Shown one piece after another: positions 1 through 10,490 of a stretch of 24,108 nt of DNA. This DNA comes from Larix sibirica. Taxonomy: Eukaryota > Streptophyta > Pinopsida > Pinales > Pinaceae. Positions within the stretch are counted from its first letter, which is position 1; every line of letters begins with the position of its first letter. The notes under the pieces were generated by a model, which was not told the DNA's origin, did no database searches, and saw only the letters and a list, made by a program, of their open reading frames with translations. The stretch lies in assembly GCA_004151065.3 (NCBI GenBank), contig NWUY0300004015.1, positions 60,193-84,300 on the forward strand, written 5' to 3'. The translations under genes and the position numbers were made by a program.

Positions 1-1856
1 TAACTACCAAATTCTTTTATTTTCCTCAAGTGAGGTTAATTTTTGTTGAGTTAGGATTAACTCTTAGGCTGGGCTTGGGGTCATGAACCAAGCACTTAAT
101 ATTAAGGTGTGGCATATGTATGTGTGTGGCGTGTAACTGGAAAATAAATGCTAGATATAAAACAAAAATACATAATTGAAAAAAATAAAAATTCTGATTT
201 CTTTTCAACTACAATCAAGCATCTAATTTCCAGTAAAAGAAACCACAATTGTTTTAAACAAATGGCTTTCCGAAACAAGAAAGATGAAATTTTAATGGAT
301 CTATATGGATTTTCATGAAATGCAGCAAATATGTCAAAATAGAATTTTTTTGGCTACAAAATATAGTCATAAAAAACAAATCCATAGAAGGCTACAATGA
401 GCAAAACAAGCTGCAAGCAGCACAAGAAGAGTGCTGCAAACATAAGTCTGTGTAAATCCAGAGTAGGCGACAAGGGGAAGAGGATGAATAGGGGGATTAG
501 GGGTTGGAAATAGCATATAAAATGTAGAAATAGTCACAGGTCACGCCTATCCAAGTCACAGAAGCAACCTAGAAGTCACAAATCTGGAAAACATACACAA
601 CAAACCTAGAAACATATCGGGTTTCACTTATCAGTCCATAGGGGGTGATTATGTCATGCTCTCTGGGAAAGTTTGTGGGTTGCACTAAATAGAAATATAG
701 GAGTGACCTATGCTAGGGAGTTAGTTCATGTTTATTGAGCCTTTAGGGGTGACTGGGTTGCACTGTCCTAAGCAGAGTTGAGAAAACTGTAGCTAGTATT
801 TTCACACTAGCTTGTGCCAAAAAGAACATACTAAGACTTAGGAAAATCTTAGTAGTGGTTCAAAATGGGATTGCGTGCACTTACTGAAAAATAGTAAATA
901 ACTGTAAACTAAATCTAAACTACATGAAGAAAATGCATGAAAATTAAATCTATTCTAATAACTATTTTTGTATTCTTCATCAAACAAGAGGGTAAGAGAA
1001 ATATTTTTTTATTATAAAATGAGTTTTTACAAACCGAGATTTACCTCGAAATAATGGAGGTAATGGGGGCCCTTGTAGTTGTCTGAAGTAATTGTTCCTT
1101 GGTCTCCAAGCATCTTTGGTTTCTCTCCAACCACACGTCATAGGGTAGGGAAATATTTATAATAGGTGAAGCAAGAAGGTACACAAGAGGCTTCAAGGGT
1201 TTCGGTAAACATTTCAGTAGAGTGACGATAAGGTAGAAAATGGAGAAATTATGATAAAATAAGGGACCTTCACCATTATTATATAGGAAAATGGCCCTAG
1301 ATGATAACCCATGGTATTTGAGTGAGCCGTGGTATTGGCCCTTGGTATGGTATTCCATTTAGGGTTTTCCCTCTCCTTTTGACTTTTTTGAATGTTCTTC
1401 CGTAATGGTCGTGGTAATGGCCTTTTTATTTTTATTTTTTTATTTTTTGGGGATTTTAATCTTTTTTGGAGGAAATATGTCAAATTTCTGTACTCTTGGT
1501 GAGGGAAATATTTAGAAATAATAATTGAGGCCAATTTGGGGTTTTATCTTTAGGATTTTGGGTAAGTGAAGGTTTAATGTAGGAAAAATGAAGAGTGGAA
1601 TGGTGTGGCTAGGGGATGAGCATGGTGTGCAAATTTTTGGTGTTAACACTTGGGGTCTCAAGTTTTTCTCTAATGGCAGAATACTTTTGAAGAGTCTTTC
1701 TATCTACTTTAAAAATACATGTAATATCTGAGTGACAACAGATGATGATGCCTTGTGAATTTGTTTACAATTGATTTCGATAATACATGACAAGCCACGA
1801 TAAGGTATTTTTTATGAGACGTATTTCCAATCAAATTAAATGTAGCTTGAATATTT
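1..1856. other. AT-rich DNA without recognisable gene
   Basis: Only short open frames occur here, and none gives a recognisable protein or an initiation context that stands out. The segment has long A/T runs, for example around 1420-1445. It also has a small cluster of TGGTAT words at about 1310-1352, which I could not link to any element. Two overlapping minus-strand frames at 1041-1534 are mutually out of frame and low in complexity, so I do not treat them as genes. Decayed transposon DNA is the likely content, but that is inference. Confidence 0.5.
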
Positions 1857-2615
1857 CTAACAACATGACTCTTGGCCTAAAATTTTCCTAACAACAACTA
1901 AACAATACGATTTTAACAAAGCCAAGAACGATCGACATTTGGATGCATCACTCTTGGATTCAAAATATTCTTTGGTGATTTTGATAAATTTCCAATCAAT
2001 AGTTTGTTTAGGCAACTTACCTTCAAGGCATGTCAGGGAACTTTCATCCACTTGAATACATCTAGGATTTCTTCATCGTGCAATAGACAATCAAGGTAAT
2101 GGAGGTGGAAAATAAGTATGAGTCCCATCACTAGTTTGTTGTGGCACTTCATTCACACGTTGGTCCAAAATGGGAGTGCATTCAACATGTGTGTGGTCTT
2201 CATGGGGATATTACAAATTAACAACTCCTTAAACATCTAACTCTACATACTCAACATCTGTCAATATTTGAATGTCTTGAAGCACATGATCATTGCTCGT
2301 TGATGGATTATTGGTTGGTTGTTGACTTGATGTTTAAATTTGAGTTGGCTCTATTGGACACATCTACTTCACCTATGGTGTTGAACTAGAGGTCATTGTG
2401 TCATGCATTGCACTAGGATATGAAGCAGTGATAGGTGGATGAATACATTTTTCAATTCCCAACCTCACCTTTTCTCTTAGATCATGCACCTTTTCAAGGG
2501 GTAGATCCTTCCTTCTAGAATTTTTTTCTCTATTTCGCTTGTTTCCCATCTCCAAAAGGTTATTTAACAAAAGAAGATTATCACCCTTGCAAAAAAAAAA
2601 GAGATTATTTTTCAA
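1857..2615 (-). pseudogene. Decayed reading frame of about 250 codons, unidentified
   Basis: One minus-strand frame runs from about 2615 down to 1857. It is protein-like over most of its length but is broken by several stops, for example at about 2373, 2340 and 2235. The first part is Lys/Arg-rich (MGNKRNREKNSRRKDL). The middle is a Ser/Thr/Pro/Gln- and Asp/Glu-rich low-complexity stretch. The last 60 codons look like a folded segment with a WKFIKITKEYFESKSDASK core. I do not recognise the family. It could be the remains of a transposon-encoded DNA-binding or accessory protein, or a host pseudogene. Evidence for coding is frame continuity and non-random composition only, so confidence is low. 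Confidence 0.3.
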
Positions 2616-3619
2616 TTATGAAGGGAGGATAATTCCATACAATTGCAAGTGAAAAATTAAATAGGATCATTCCATATCAATGCTACATATTTTGATTCAC
2701 CCAACTTACCCACACCTGATTCAATTCATTGATTCATCTCTTCCCACCTGGAGCTAACTACCTAAATTTAAGTTTTTAAGAATAGATCTCAACCTTTCAT
2801 TTGCACCATCTCAACATTTTTATTTTCATCATCTAACAATAACCAATATAGTACTACCAAAATTTTCATTTCCTTCATGCCCGTGTTTTTATCTTGGGTT
2901 TCTGTGTGATAGTTGTATCAGTCATAGTAGACCTAGTTGTGTGTTGAAATATAATTTTCATTTAAATTTAGTTGTAACAACTACGAAGGTACATGTGTTT
3001 TCATTGACATATATTCACTTAATGATGGGGGTCTAGATGAGATGGAGGAAAAATCCACAATTGAGCAAGTAGAAGTTTCCAAAGTAATTGGGGAATGACC
3101 CAAAAATATGCCTGATGAACATGAGAAATGATCATAAGACACCAATTCAATAATGGAAGAAATATGGTAAATGGATTGCACTCCTTCACTTAAATTATTG
3201 GGAGGTTGAACCTATTATATAGGTTGAAATTTTGATGTAGAAAAGGGATGGAAAGCTTTTGTAAGTGTTGTTCTAAAATCAAGTTGATCAAAAGAATGGT
3301 CTAAATGATGGTCAAACTTGTCACACGACATTCATGGATGATTCATTCAGAATTATTTGTTACACTGCTATGGAGAGAATGAGAGAGTAACATAAATGAG
3401 TTGGATAAATGGTTCAATAAGATAATGCATTTTATTCTAACATGTTATTATAGTAATCGTTTAAATCATTGTGTTTGTATTATACCACATGTCATAAAAG
3501 ATGGAAATAGGGGGACGGGGTGGGAAATTGAGATTAGATTTAAGGAGTCACAAGAAAATCCATGGATAATAGACATAGACAAGTAAAGTATTCCTAGAGC
3601 AATATCAGTTGGAAAGATA
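2616..3619. other. AT-rich DNA without recognisable gene
   Basis: No frame here is both long and protein-like. A minus-strand frame at 2981-3181 and a plus-strand frame at 3401-3586 are 60 to 66 codons long and match nothing I know. The plus-strand one sits just upstream of the chromovirus pol remnant. It could be a scrap of that element's gag-protease region, but no zinc knuckle or protease motif is visible. Confidence 0.45.
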
Positions 3620-3734
3620 TCGACACTTCAATTAAATAAATGTCCCATAAAGGGTTGTTAGTTGTATGAAATACAAATAGGATATAACTCAGAAGAAAAT
3701 GAAAAACCATAGTTAGGAGATTATTCTGTACTCA

Positions 3735-4560
3735 AATAGTATCGGGATGTGTTTCCCAACAAGATCCCAAGACTACCTCCTAAAAGAGATATTGACTTTA
3801 CTGAGATCTGCACTAGTTTCCAAAGATCCATATAGGATGAGTACTCCCGAGCTAACAAAAATTAAAATGAAACTACAAGAATTACATAAGGCCAAGTGTA
3901 TCCTTGTGGGAAGCACCTAATTTATTTGTTAAGAAAAAGGACAACCAACTTTTTGACTATTCATTGACTACAAACAACTGAGTAAAATGACAATGAAGAA
4001 CAAGTATTAGTTACCATAAATAGATGATTTGTTTGATCAGGTAAGAAGAGATAAAATATTCTCAAAGATAGACCTTGGATCTGATTATCACCAAGTTAGA
4101 ATAAAATATGAGTATATACATAAAACAACATTTAGAACAAGATATGGACATTATCAGTTTGATTTTATACCCTTTGGTGTTACAAACGCGCAAACTACTT
4201 TTATGTGTCTGATGAATAACATATTTAGTTAAAGCCTAGACAAGTTTTTTTTACTATTTATATAGGAGATACTCATCAATTTTAAGTAAAAACAAGAACA
4301 TGAGCATAATTCAAATACCATCTAAAGATAGTATTGCAAGTACTTAGAGAACATCAATTGTATGCCAAGTTAAGTAAGTGTGACTTCTATTCAAAACAAG
4401 TATAGTATCTAGACCACATCATCTCTACAAAAGGAATAGACATGGACTGAGATAAGACCAATACCATCATGCATTGGCCTATTCCCAAGGATGTGCATGA
4501 CATTAGATCATTCATGTGAGTCACGAGATATTATAGAATATTTATAGAAGAATTCTCTAT
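3735..4560 (+). pseudogene. Chromovirus reverse transcriptase domain, broken
   Basis: RT would copy the element's RNA into cDNA in cytoplasmic particles. The best frame is 4029-4229. It carries conserved RT blocks [17 protein letters not shown], then [14 protein letters not shown] and [13 protein letters not shown] (the usual PFG-TNAP-TF block). Upstream, a linker with YRDVFPNKIPRLPPKRDIDF is seen at about 3740-3795 in another frame. After a TAA at 4230 the same frame goes on, and at 4257-4268 it reads F-I-stop-E where the family has a Y/F-x-D-D box. Both catalytic Asp positions are therefore changed. Further frameshifts follow before a block near 4380-4520 that matches the C-terminal thumb of RT. 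Family assignment is secure; function is lost. Confidence 0.85.
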
Positions 4561-5050
4561 ACTTGCATCTAAATCACATAACTTCAGAAAAAGGGAACCA
4601 ATTTTATTTGGTCACAAAAAAGTCAAGAGAGAATTGATAAGCTAAAGCACTTACTCACTATGAAACCTATCCTAAAAATAGAATATCCCTACAAGCACTT
4701 TCTTGTATGCATAGATTCCAGTAATGAAGGACTTGGTGGAGTATTACTTAAGGAATGTAATCTAGTTTGCTATGAATCCATAAAACTAAAGTACCATGAG
4801 AAGAAATATGCAACACATGACCTTGAATTGGAAGCTATAATACATGCCTTAAAAATGTGGTGACACTACCTAATAGGCAGAAAGTTTCTATTGATGTCTA
4901 ACAATATCAATCTAAAGTACTTATTTGACCAATAGAACTTGAATGCAAAACAATCTAGATAGTAATATTTCCTCGATGAATATGATTTTGACACAAAAGA
5001 TATCAAAGGAAAAGAGAACGAGATCACATATGCTCTCAGAAGGAAATTTT
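4560..5050 (+). pseudogene. Chromovirus RNase H domain, broken
   Basis: RNase H would remove the RNA strand during reverse transcription. The open part 4660-4860 shows the entry motif FLVCIDSSNEGLGGVLLKE with the first catalytic Asp, then YATHDLELEAIIHALKMW with the catalytic Glu and the conserved Trp. A TGA at 4861 sits where the family continues with RHYL, and the frame resumes as HYLIGRKFLLMSNNINLKYL. The third catalytic position (Asp in the family's SDN/TDH block) reads S-N-N here, so an active-site residue appears replaced. The end of the domain is marked by a DIKGKENEI block near 5000-5025. The domain lies between RT and integrase, as expected for Ty3/gypsy. Confidence 0.8.
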
Positions 5051-5149
5051 ACATGATGCATGATGCATCAATCAAAAGTTGTGAATCTGATTTAAAAATC
5101 AAAATTCAATCAACACTGACAACAGACAAAATTTATGGTGAAATTAAAG

Positions 5150-6325
5150 AAAATGTGTAAAAAATTGAAGCATAAAACAAAAAAATAGATTTCATCCTTA
5201 GCAAAGAAGGCTTATTACTATTTAAAAATAGGTTGTACATCCTAAATTCAATATATTTAAAACTTATAATTATGGTTGACTATCATAAGAGACCTTGTTA
5301 AGGTCACCTAGGTTACCATAGAATGTTATCAACTTTAAAAAATGAGTATTATTGTCCAAACATGAAGTCCGAAACAAAAAAGTATTTAACTAAGTGTTTA
5401 GGATCTATCAATATGTAAAACTAGAACATCAAAACCCAATAGGTTTGTTACACCCTTTACCCATTCCATAATGGAAAAGGGAAATGATATCAATGGATGT
5501 TATCATCGGGTTGCCTAAATTAAATAGACTACATGATTCAAAAATGGTTTTGATTGACAAGATGAGAAAGGAACGCACTTTATTCCGATTAAATCTACAT
5601 TTAAATCCATAAACATAACATAAATATTTATGAGAGAAATTTTTAGATTGCATGGAATTCTGAAAACTTTATTTTCTAACAGGGATGCAAAATTTACTTA
5701 AATTTATGGAAGGCAATATTTGAAGGTTTAGATAGGCAACTCTATTTTATTATTTTGTATCACTCTCAAACAAATGGATAGATGGAAAGGACAAATTCGA
5801 TATTGGAATACACGCTTCACATGTATGTCATGTATAAACCCACTAAGTGGGAAGACTATCTCCACTTAGTGGAGTTTACTTACAACAATGATTATCAATC
5901 ATCAACAAAAATTATTCCTTTTGAAATATTGTACGACAAAACATGTACTACCCCTGTGAGTTGGGATAGCCAATTTCCATTGGATAGAATGATTATAGGA
6001 CTATACATGCTTAAAGAGAGGGAAAAGTAGTGCAAGATGTGAAACAAAACTAGAAGATGGCTCAAGACAGACATAAAATATATGCAGATAAGAAGCAAAC
6101 TCATAAAGATTTCATTATGGGATACCATGTGTAGTACTTGAAAGTAAAACCAAAGAATATATCCTTAAATTTAGGGAACTACTCCATAAAATCACCGAAG
6201 TTCTATTGGCCATTTCAAGTGCTAGCTAGGATTGGGCCAATGGCCTACCAACTTGCACTACCACCTAGCATAAACGTTCATAATGTTTTTCATGTATATT
6301 TATTAAAAAAGTGGGTGTCATGATT
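5150..6325 (+). pseudogene. Chromovirus integrase, three frames
   Basis: Integrase inserts the cDNA into the genome. The zinc-finger region at about 5275-5405 retains GHLGYHRMLSTLKNEYYCPNM and one Cys (YLTKC), but the second Cys is not visible. In the core, the first catalytic Asp is in ISMDVIIGLP (codon at 5496), the second in FSNRDAKF (5684) and the Glu in MERTN (5785). These three codons fall in three different reading frames. The D-to-E interval is 101 bp where 108 is expected for D35E, so net deletion has occurred. The best-preserved stretch is 5782-6030, with WEDYLHLVEFTYNN and the GPFE-like IPFEILYDK. The C-terminal domain at 6138-6323 keeps YWPFQVLARIGPMAYQLALP and FHVYLLKKW. Clearly a pseudogene. 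Confidence 0.85.
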
Positions 6326-6336
6326 ATTCTCATGTT

Positions 6337-6510
6337 ATTGATAGGAATGTGATACATGTGGAACCGAAACCTGAGTTCCAAGTGGAACCATTATGCATTC
6401 TTGATAGGAAAGAGGCATTGCTTAATAACCGAGGCACCATCATTCAAGTAAAAGTATAATGTGAGCATTATATCCATGAGGAGGCCACTTGGGAGATGGA
6501 GGATGGTGTT
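6337..6510 (+). pseudogene. Chromodomain at the end of the pol remnant
   Basis: Chromodomains at the end of chromovirus integrase are thought to guide insertion toward marked chromatin. The frame reads PEFQVEPLCILDRKEALLNN, then IIQVKV, a TAA at 6457-6459, and EEATWEMED. This is the usual chromodomain pattern: an ILD-R opening, a V-K-V/W core and an E-A-T-W-E helix start. The stop replaces the residue after the core V, and the following codon is Cys where the family normally has the aromatic-cage Trp. The second Trp (EEATWE) is kept. The frame stays readable for about 25 codons beyond the domain and then ends near 6590. Confidence 0.75.
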
Positions 6511-6785
6511 AATATTAAGGGGGTAATCATGTACTATCCCCATGTTTTTACTTTGACTATTGACCAAGTACAAATTCAAATTTGCAATTAAGTGGTTAAT
6601 ATTCTATTATTCTATTTTGAGCACGTGCAAGACAAAAGCTTGCCACTTGTCCTCATGAAAGGGCATATGTAAAGGATGAGAATTTTTGACATCATTAAAA
6701 AAATGTTGGGGGTAGTTCGAAAGGCCACATTAGAAGTTGATGAACCATGACCCCATAGGACTAGGGTAACATAGTCATCCTGCTC

Positions 6786-6804
6786 AAGAGGTGAGAAAAA
6801 CAAG
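6786..6804 (+). other. Candidate polypurine tract
   Basis: The run AAGAGGTGAGAAAAACAAG is purine apart from one T and one C. It lies about 200 bp after the end of the chromovirus frame and directly precedes a TGTCAACAG sequence that could open a 3' LTR. Plus-strand priming tracts of Ty3/gypsy elements sit exactly there. It is weaker than a perfect tract, so this is a suggestion. Confidence 0.3.
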
Positions 6805-7428
6805 TGTCAACAGGTAGTTTCCTTGAACCAACCCCCTAAAATATAGGAGGGGATCCAAGGACAATGAACGCCCAAGGATGGAAAGTTGGGCCTTGTGTAT
6901 CACCTAGGAAATATATTATTTATATGCATGCATGTGAGGACATGACGCTATCAAGTGTGCATGAGAAATCTCTTGTGTGAGAGTTATAATTTGTTAGGAA
7001 ATTTTTGAGAAAGTGTGAGCTTTGTTGAGTTAAGCAAGAGATGGTTATACCATTGAGAGTGTGCGAATTTTGTTTTGAATGAGGTGTTTTAGTTGGAGAG
7101 AAGGGTGTTAGACCCTATGGTGTCATTGTTCATGCTAGGGGGTGACTACTAAGCAATAATATTGGTTGTTCAAGTGTCCATGGTTGGGTGGAATGTGGTT
7201 GTTCCAACAATGTTTCCTACAATGGTTGCATATCGGATATGTGTTTCAAGCTAATTTACTTACTATGCCATTTAAATGATCAAGTTATTTCTAATTTGCA
7301 ATTTAAATATTCAAAGTTATATATACGTTTATTGCTGCTACGCAATCTCATCTATTGTTGCTACACAATTTTATTGTTCAATATATATGTTTAACTTGGT
7401 AATCCCACACTCTGTTACCTGTGATACA
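6805..7428 (+). mobile_element. Candidate 3' LTR of the chromovirus remnant
   Basis: The segment opens with TGTCAACAGGTA and closes with TACCTGTGATACA. The two ends are imperfect inverted repeats sharing ACAGGTA, and they have the TG...CA termini expected of an LTR. A TATA-like ATTATTTATATG lies at about 6910-6921. The 624-bp length and the position after a candidate polypurine tract fit. No second copy exists in the window for comparison, and no target-site duplication could be tested because the 5' LTR is absent. Small open frames inside it (7188-7473) are not supported as genes. Confidence 0.35.
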
Positions 7429-9320
7429 TTAAGTATAGGGGATATTTACTTATTTATTTGTTGTGAAAAGTAAGATGCTCAAAAACATGTATCAGTTGGT
7501 TCTTATGATTTATTTAAGTAAACTATTGTTACATCAATTTTCAATAACTGTAAATGAAATCCTAGTATATAGCATCTATATTCCTAGGGATAATTAAATT
7601 GTTATGACAACCTTCTATTTTGTTTACTGATGTATATAAGTTTAGTTCAAAATTATCTAGGATGTAGATTTCATTTATGTCCTAGTCATATACATAAATC
7701 TTATCAAACATCTTGATAATATTAAAATGAATTAAAAATGATTAAATAGGGTAGGGTATAAATGCAAGTATATTTTTATATGAGCAAACTTCATGAAAAA
7801 TGATAGTTGTTTCATTACGAGTATATTCAAGATAGCATTCACATTATACAAACATAATGGATTATCTTTCCCCTCTTCTAGAAAACTCTATCTTTAAACA
7901 ATAACAATAATATACTAAGGGTCAAAACCCTAAATACATTCATTCAAGCAACAATCGTAGATAAATCGAGTTTGGGTAAAGAAATCAATTTCACTGTAAG
8001 TCCAGTCCCATCGAACAAGGTATGGCTATAACCCAAGTTGCATGGCTTTATAATCTCTTCTACGAAAAAGAACCTCATTAAAAACAATAAAATAAACCTT
8101 ATTTTTTTACAAAGATAAAACCTAATGGTTAATACCCAAGGTTGTTCGGCCGCATGCAAAGAAAGAATACAAATTAAATCCATGGAGTAAAAGAAATGGA
8201 AAGAAAGACAAATGTTTCAAATTTAAACAAGTTAGTAGTGTAAGTAAGAATTTTATACTCACACACCATTGAGTAAATTCAAAACATAGACCAACGTGCA
8301 TGTACAAGTCCACCAAAAGAAATCTCAAGACAATATAACTAAGTTGTTGATAAGGAAACTACCAAATATATTGAATATCGATTTAAACAAAAATACAGGA
8401 ATTCGGTTGATAATATCATGGATGCTTTAATAGATTTTTACATAGTAAAATAACCAAAGCAAATGTAATGTTAAGAACCATGGAAAAGAAATGATCTCCA
8501 TCGCCATATACCATAAAAACACATCAAGAGGAAAAGCCTTGATAACACATTCATATAACTATTTACCATACTAGTAGGAATAGTAACAAAAATGAGTTGT
8601 AGCAAAATATAGTCTTGCTTAAATATCTATAAGTCAAATATATACGAGAGTCATGGATACGACCCCTGGTGCAATACAATTGACCACGGGCCAAAACCTC
8701 TGGTCACTCATAAACAAAAAAAACCTCCTACCCAAATTATATGTATTATCGCTGGTGAAAGTCAGAAAGGAACTTGGATACTTGGGTTAAGTGACAACAC
8801 CATAGGATTCTCGGCCAAGCACCACAGCTTGGACCTATGAAAGAAAAAGGGAGGAAAGTAAATAAAAATAACAACAAGGAAACCAATATACACATATACG
8901 GTTAAGTGACAATGGACCTAAAGTGTGGCTTACTTGAGAACCAAGCTAATACAATGGACAAGCGATGAACGAGATCTCCTCTCAATGCCATCATGCAATG
9001 ACTTGAGGACTGATGGGTTCCCTCATAGTGAGAGCAGGGATAGATCATTAGTTAAATAAATATAATATTTAAAGCAATAAAAAATAATCAAATTAAAAGA
9101 TACACATACAACCAAGTCCTTCAAGTGAAAGAGTGCATGAAACATGAGTTTTCTGAGGAGTTAAAGGAGTGCATTCACTAGATCTAAAAGGGTTCCAAAC
9201 CATATATTAAAATATGCACCAGTAGAAATCAGAGCCAAAATCCATTTCTGAGGTGAACCCCCACCTCCTATTAACAAGTGACCATGTAGAGGGTAAAACG
9301 AACCTACTGAGGGCTGAAAG
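7429..9320. other. AT-rich DNA without recognisable gene
   Basis: I found no protein domain, RNA gene or clear repeat in this 1.9 kb. Minus-strand frames at 7944-8183 and 8122-8328 overlap out of frame and are rich in Phe and Leu from AT-rich sequence. The better-balanced sequence at about 8640-9000 could be old LTR material, but I could not pair it with another copy. Confidence 0.45.
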
Positions 9321-9475
9321 TGTTGGTGCTAATTAAGGCCTTTTAATAAAACAAACCAACATGAAGATTAATCATCAATCCAGGATCATAAAACTTTCAA
9401 GACTACATGCACAATATATGAAGATACAAATTCCTCCATAATGTTGTTAAAAGATACAGATGTAGATGTAAATAT

Positions 9476-9492
9476 TGAGATAAAGTAGCACA
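9476..9492 (+). repeat. Left target-site duplication of the LINE insertion
   Basis: The 17 bases TGAGATAAAGTAGCACA recur as TGAGTTAAAGTAGCACA at 12298-12314, with one mismatch. The recognisable LINE coding sequence begins immediately to the right of this copy. Confidence 0.85.
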
Positions 9493-9494
9493 CT

Positions 9495-9809
9495 GGTTTC
9501 ATTGGAAATGACACGAATAATGTTGAGGAGTTAGAGGGTCTGCTCTTTGGCCTGAATTTTGCCACCCATAAAGGTTGGGAGCCTCTCATTGTCGAAGGGT
9601 ACTCCAAGCTTATCATCCACATGGCAAAAAAACTCTAGCATGGACAACGGGCATCCAAGGTAGCGGATAGTTGGATGCTAGTATATAGGGTGGAAAAACT
9701 AAGTGACGTGCTAAGTGAATCCCATGCATGGAACTTTTTCCACGTCGAGCGTGAAGGTAATAAGGTTTTCGACCATTTAACAGACATAGGGGAGGGTGAA
9801 AAGCAATGA
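9495..9809 (+). pseudogene. RNase H domain fragment (plant RVT_3-like)
   Basis: The frame reads GFIGNDTNNVEELEGLLFGL, then GWEPLIVEGYSKLIIHMA, a TAG at 9636-9638, ASKVADSWMLVYRVEKLSDV and HVEREGNKVFDHLTDIG. The TNN-(A/V)E block, VEG-x-S block and REGN-x-V-x-D block in this order identify the plant retroelement-type RNase H fold (RVT_3). The catalytic Asp of VEGDS is Tyr here (codon 9600-9602). The N-terminal strand with the first catalytic Asp is absent because the element starts at the truncation point. The frame ends at TGA 9807-9809, and a protein-like sequence continues in the next frame from about 9796, which suggests a frameshift. Confidence 0.8.
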
Positions 9810-10490
9810 AGCACAGAGGGACATAGTGACTGATTTTGGGTCTCAAGAATGGGTCCACCAATGCACCCAACTAGATAGTCAGGACACATGTCCTTCAACA
9901 GAGAAAGGCAGTGACATGAACCACATACATGATGAACAGGTTAGAACCCATGCGGCGGGTACAAATTCCACTGGCATTATTGACAATCCACCTCATGTCA
10001 ACGGGGAAAGTACCAATCAATTAAACCGACGAAGGAATGATCATTTAATCCCCCAAGCTGGTAATAATGAAGAAGGGTTATGGCAATGTCCTCAACTAGA
10101 GGACTATGTACATTGAAGTGATGCAAGCGGACGTAGGTACTACCATGATAGTACAGTGGATCGATATGAAGGGAACATCAATGATGGAATTAATTAAAGA
10201 AATTAATGGTGAGAGGGATATAAAGACGGAGAAAAATCCTGTGACCGCATGCAAGTTTCCCAGTCCTATATCCATCTCAGAGCTTCTATGCGGTTTTGCT
10301 AGATAGTGTGTGTGTGAGGAGCATAATTATTTCCTTTGGTGGTCGAGTATGGATCCAAGGGGGAGTAAACCAATAGACGTTGCAAAGAAGACAAGGAAAG
10401 GAAAATATGTGAGGATGACACAAGTTACTTGTGAACATAAAAAGCTTACCAAATGGATCGCTTCTTTTGTGATCGGATCCCCTAGGATAT
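9796..10490 (+). pseudogene. C-terminal extension of the LINE ORF, part 1
   Basis: Two overlapping frames (9796-10116 and 10106-10490) carry the continuation after the RNase H domain. The first has EWVHQCTQLDSQDTCPSTEK and is polar and Asn/Gln/His-rich. The second contains one TAG at 10304-10306 and ends in a basic stretch (VAKKTRKGKYVRMTQ) followed by CEHKKLTKWIASFVIGSPRI. I know no domain for this tail. The second frame runs directly into the TGTCATGTCCC terminus at 10491, where an LTR appears to have inserted. Confidence 0.45.

Larger units (their letters stand above)
3620..6590 (+). mobile_element. Ty3/gypsy chromovirus remnant (pol region)
   Basis: In order on the plus strand are the pre-RT linker, reverse transcriptase, RNase H, integrase zinc finger, integrase core, integrase C-terminal domain and a chromodomain. 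That order, with RT-RNase H before integrase and a terminal chromodomain, defines the chromovirus branch of plant Ty3/gypsy (Metaviridae) LTR retrotransposons. Stops and frameshifts are dense, the catalytic Asp pair of RT is lost, and the integrase triad lies in three frames, so the copy is dead. No gag zinc knuckle or aspartic protease is recognisable upstream. No 5' LTR was found. The copy appears 5'-incomplete or too decayed to read there. Confidence 0.85.

Noticed and set aside
1303-1352. Cluster of TGGTAT words
   Set aside because: No constant spacing or flanking structure, so it is not called as a repeat.
7188-7473. Two overlapping plus-strand frames rich in Leu, Ile, Tyr and Cys
   Set aside because: They are short, AT-driven, out of frame with each other and inside the candidate LTR.
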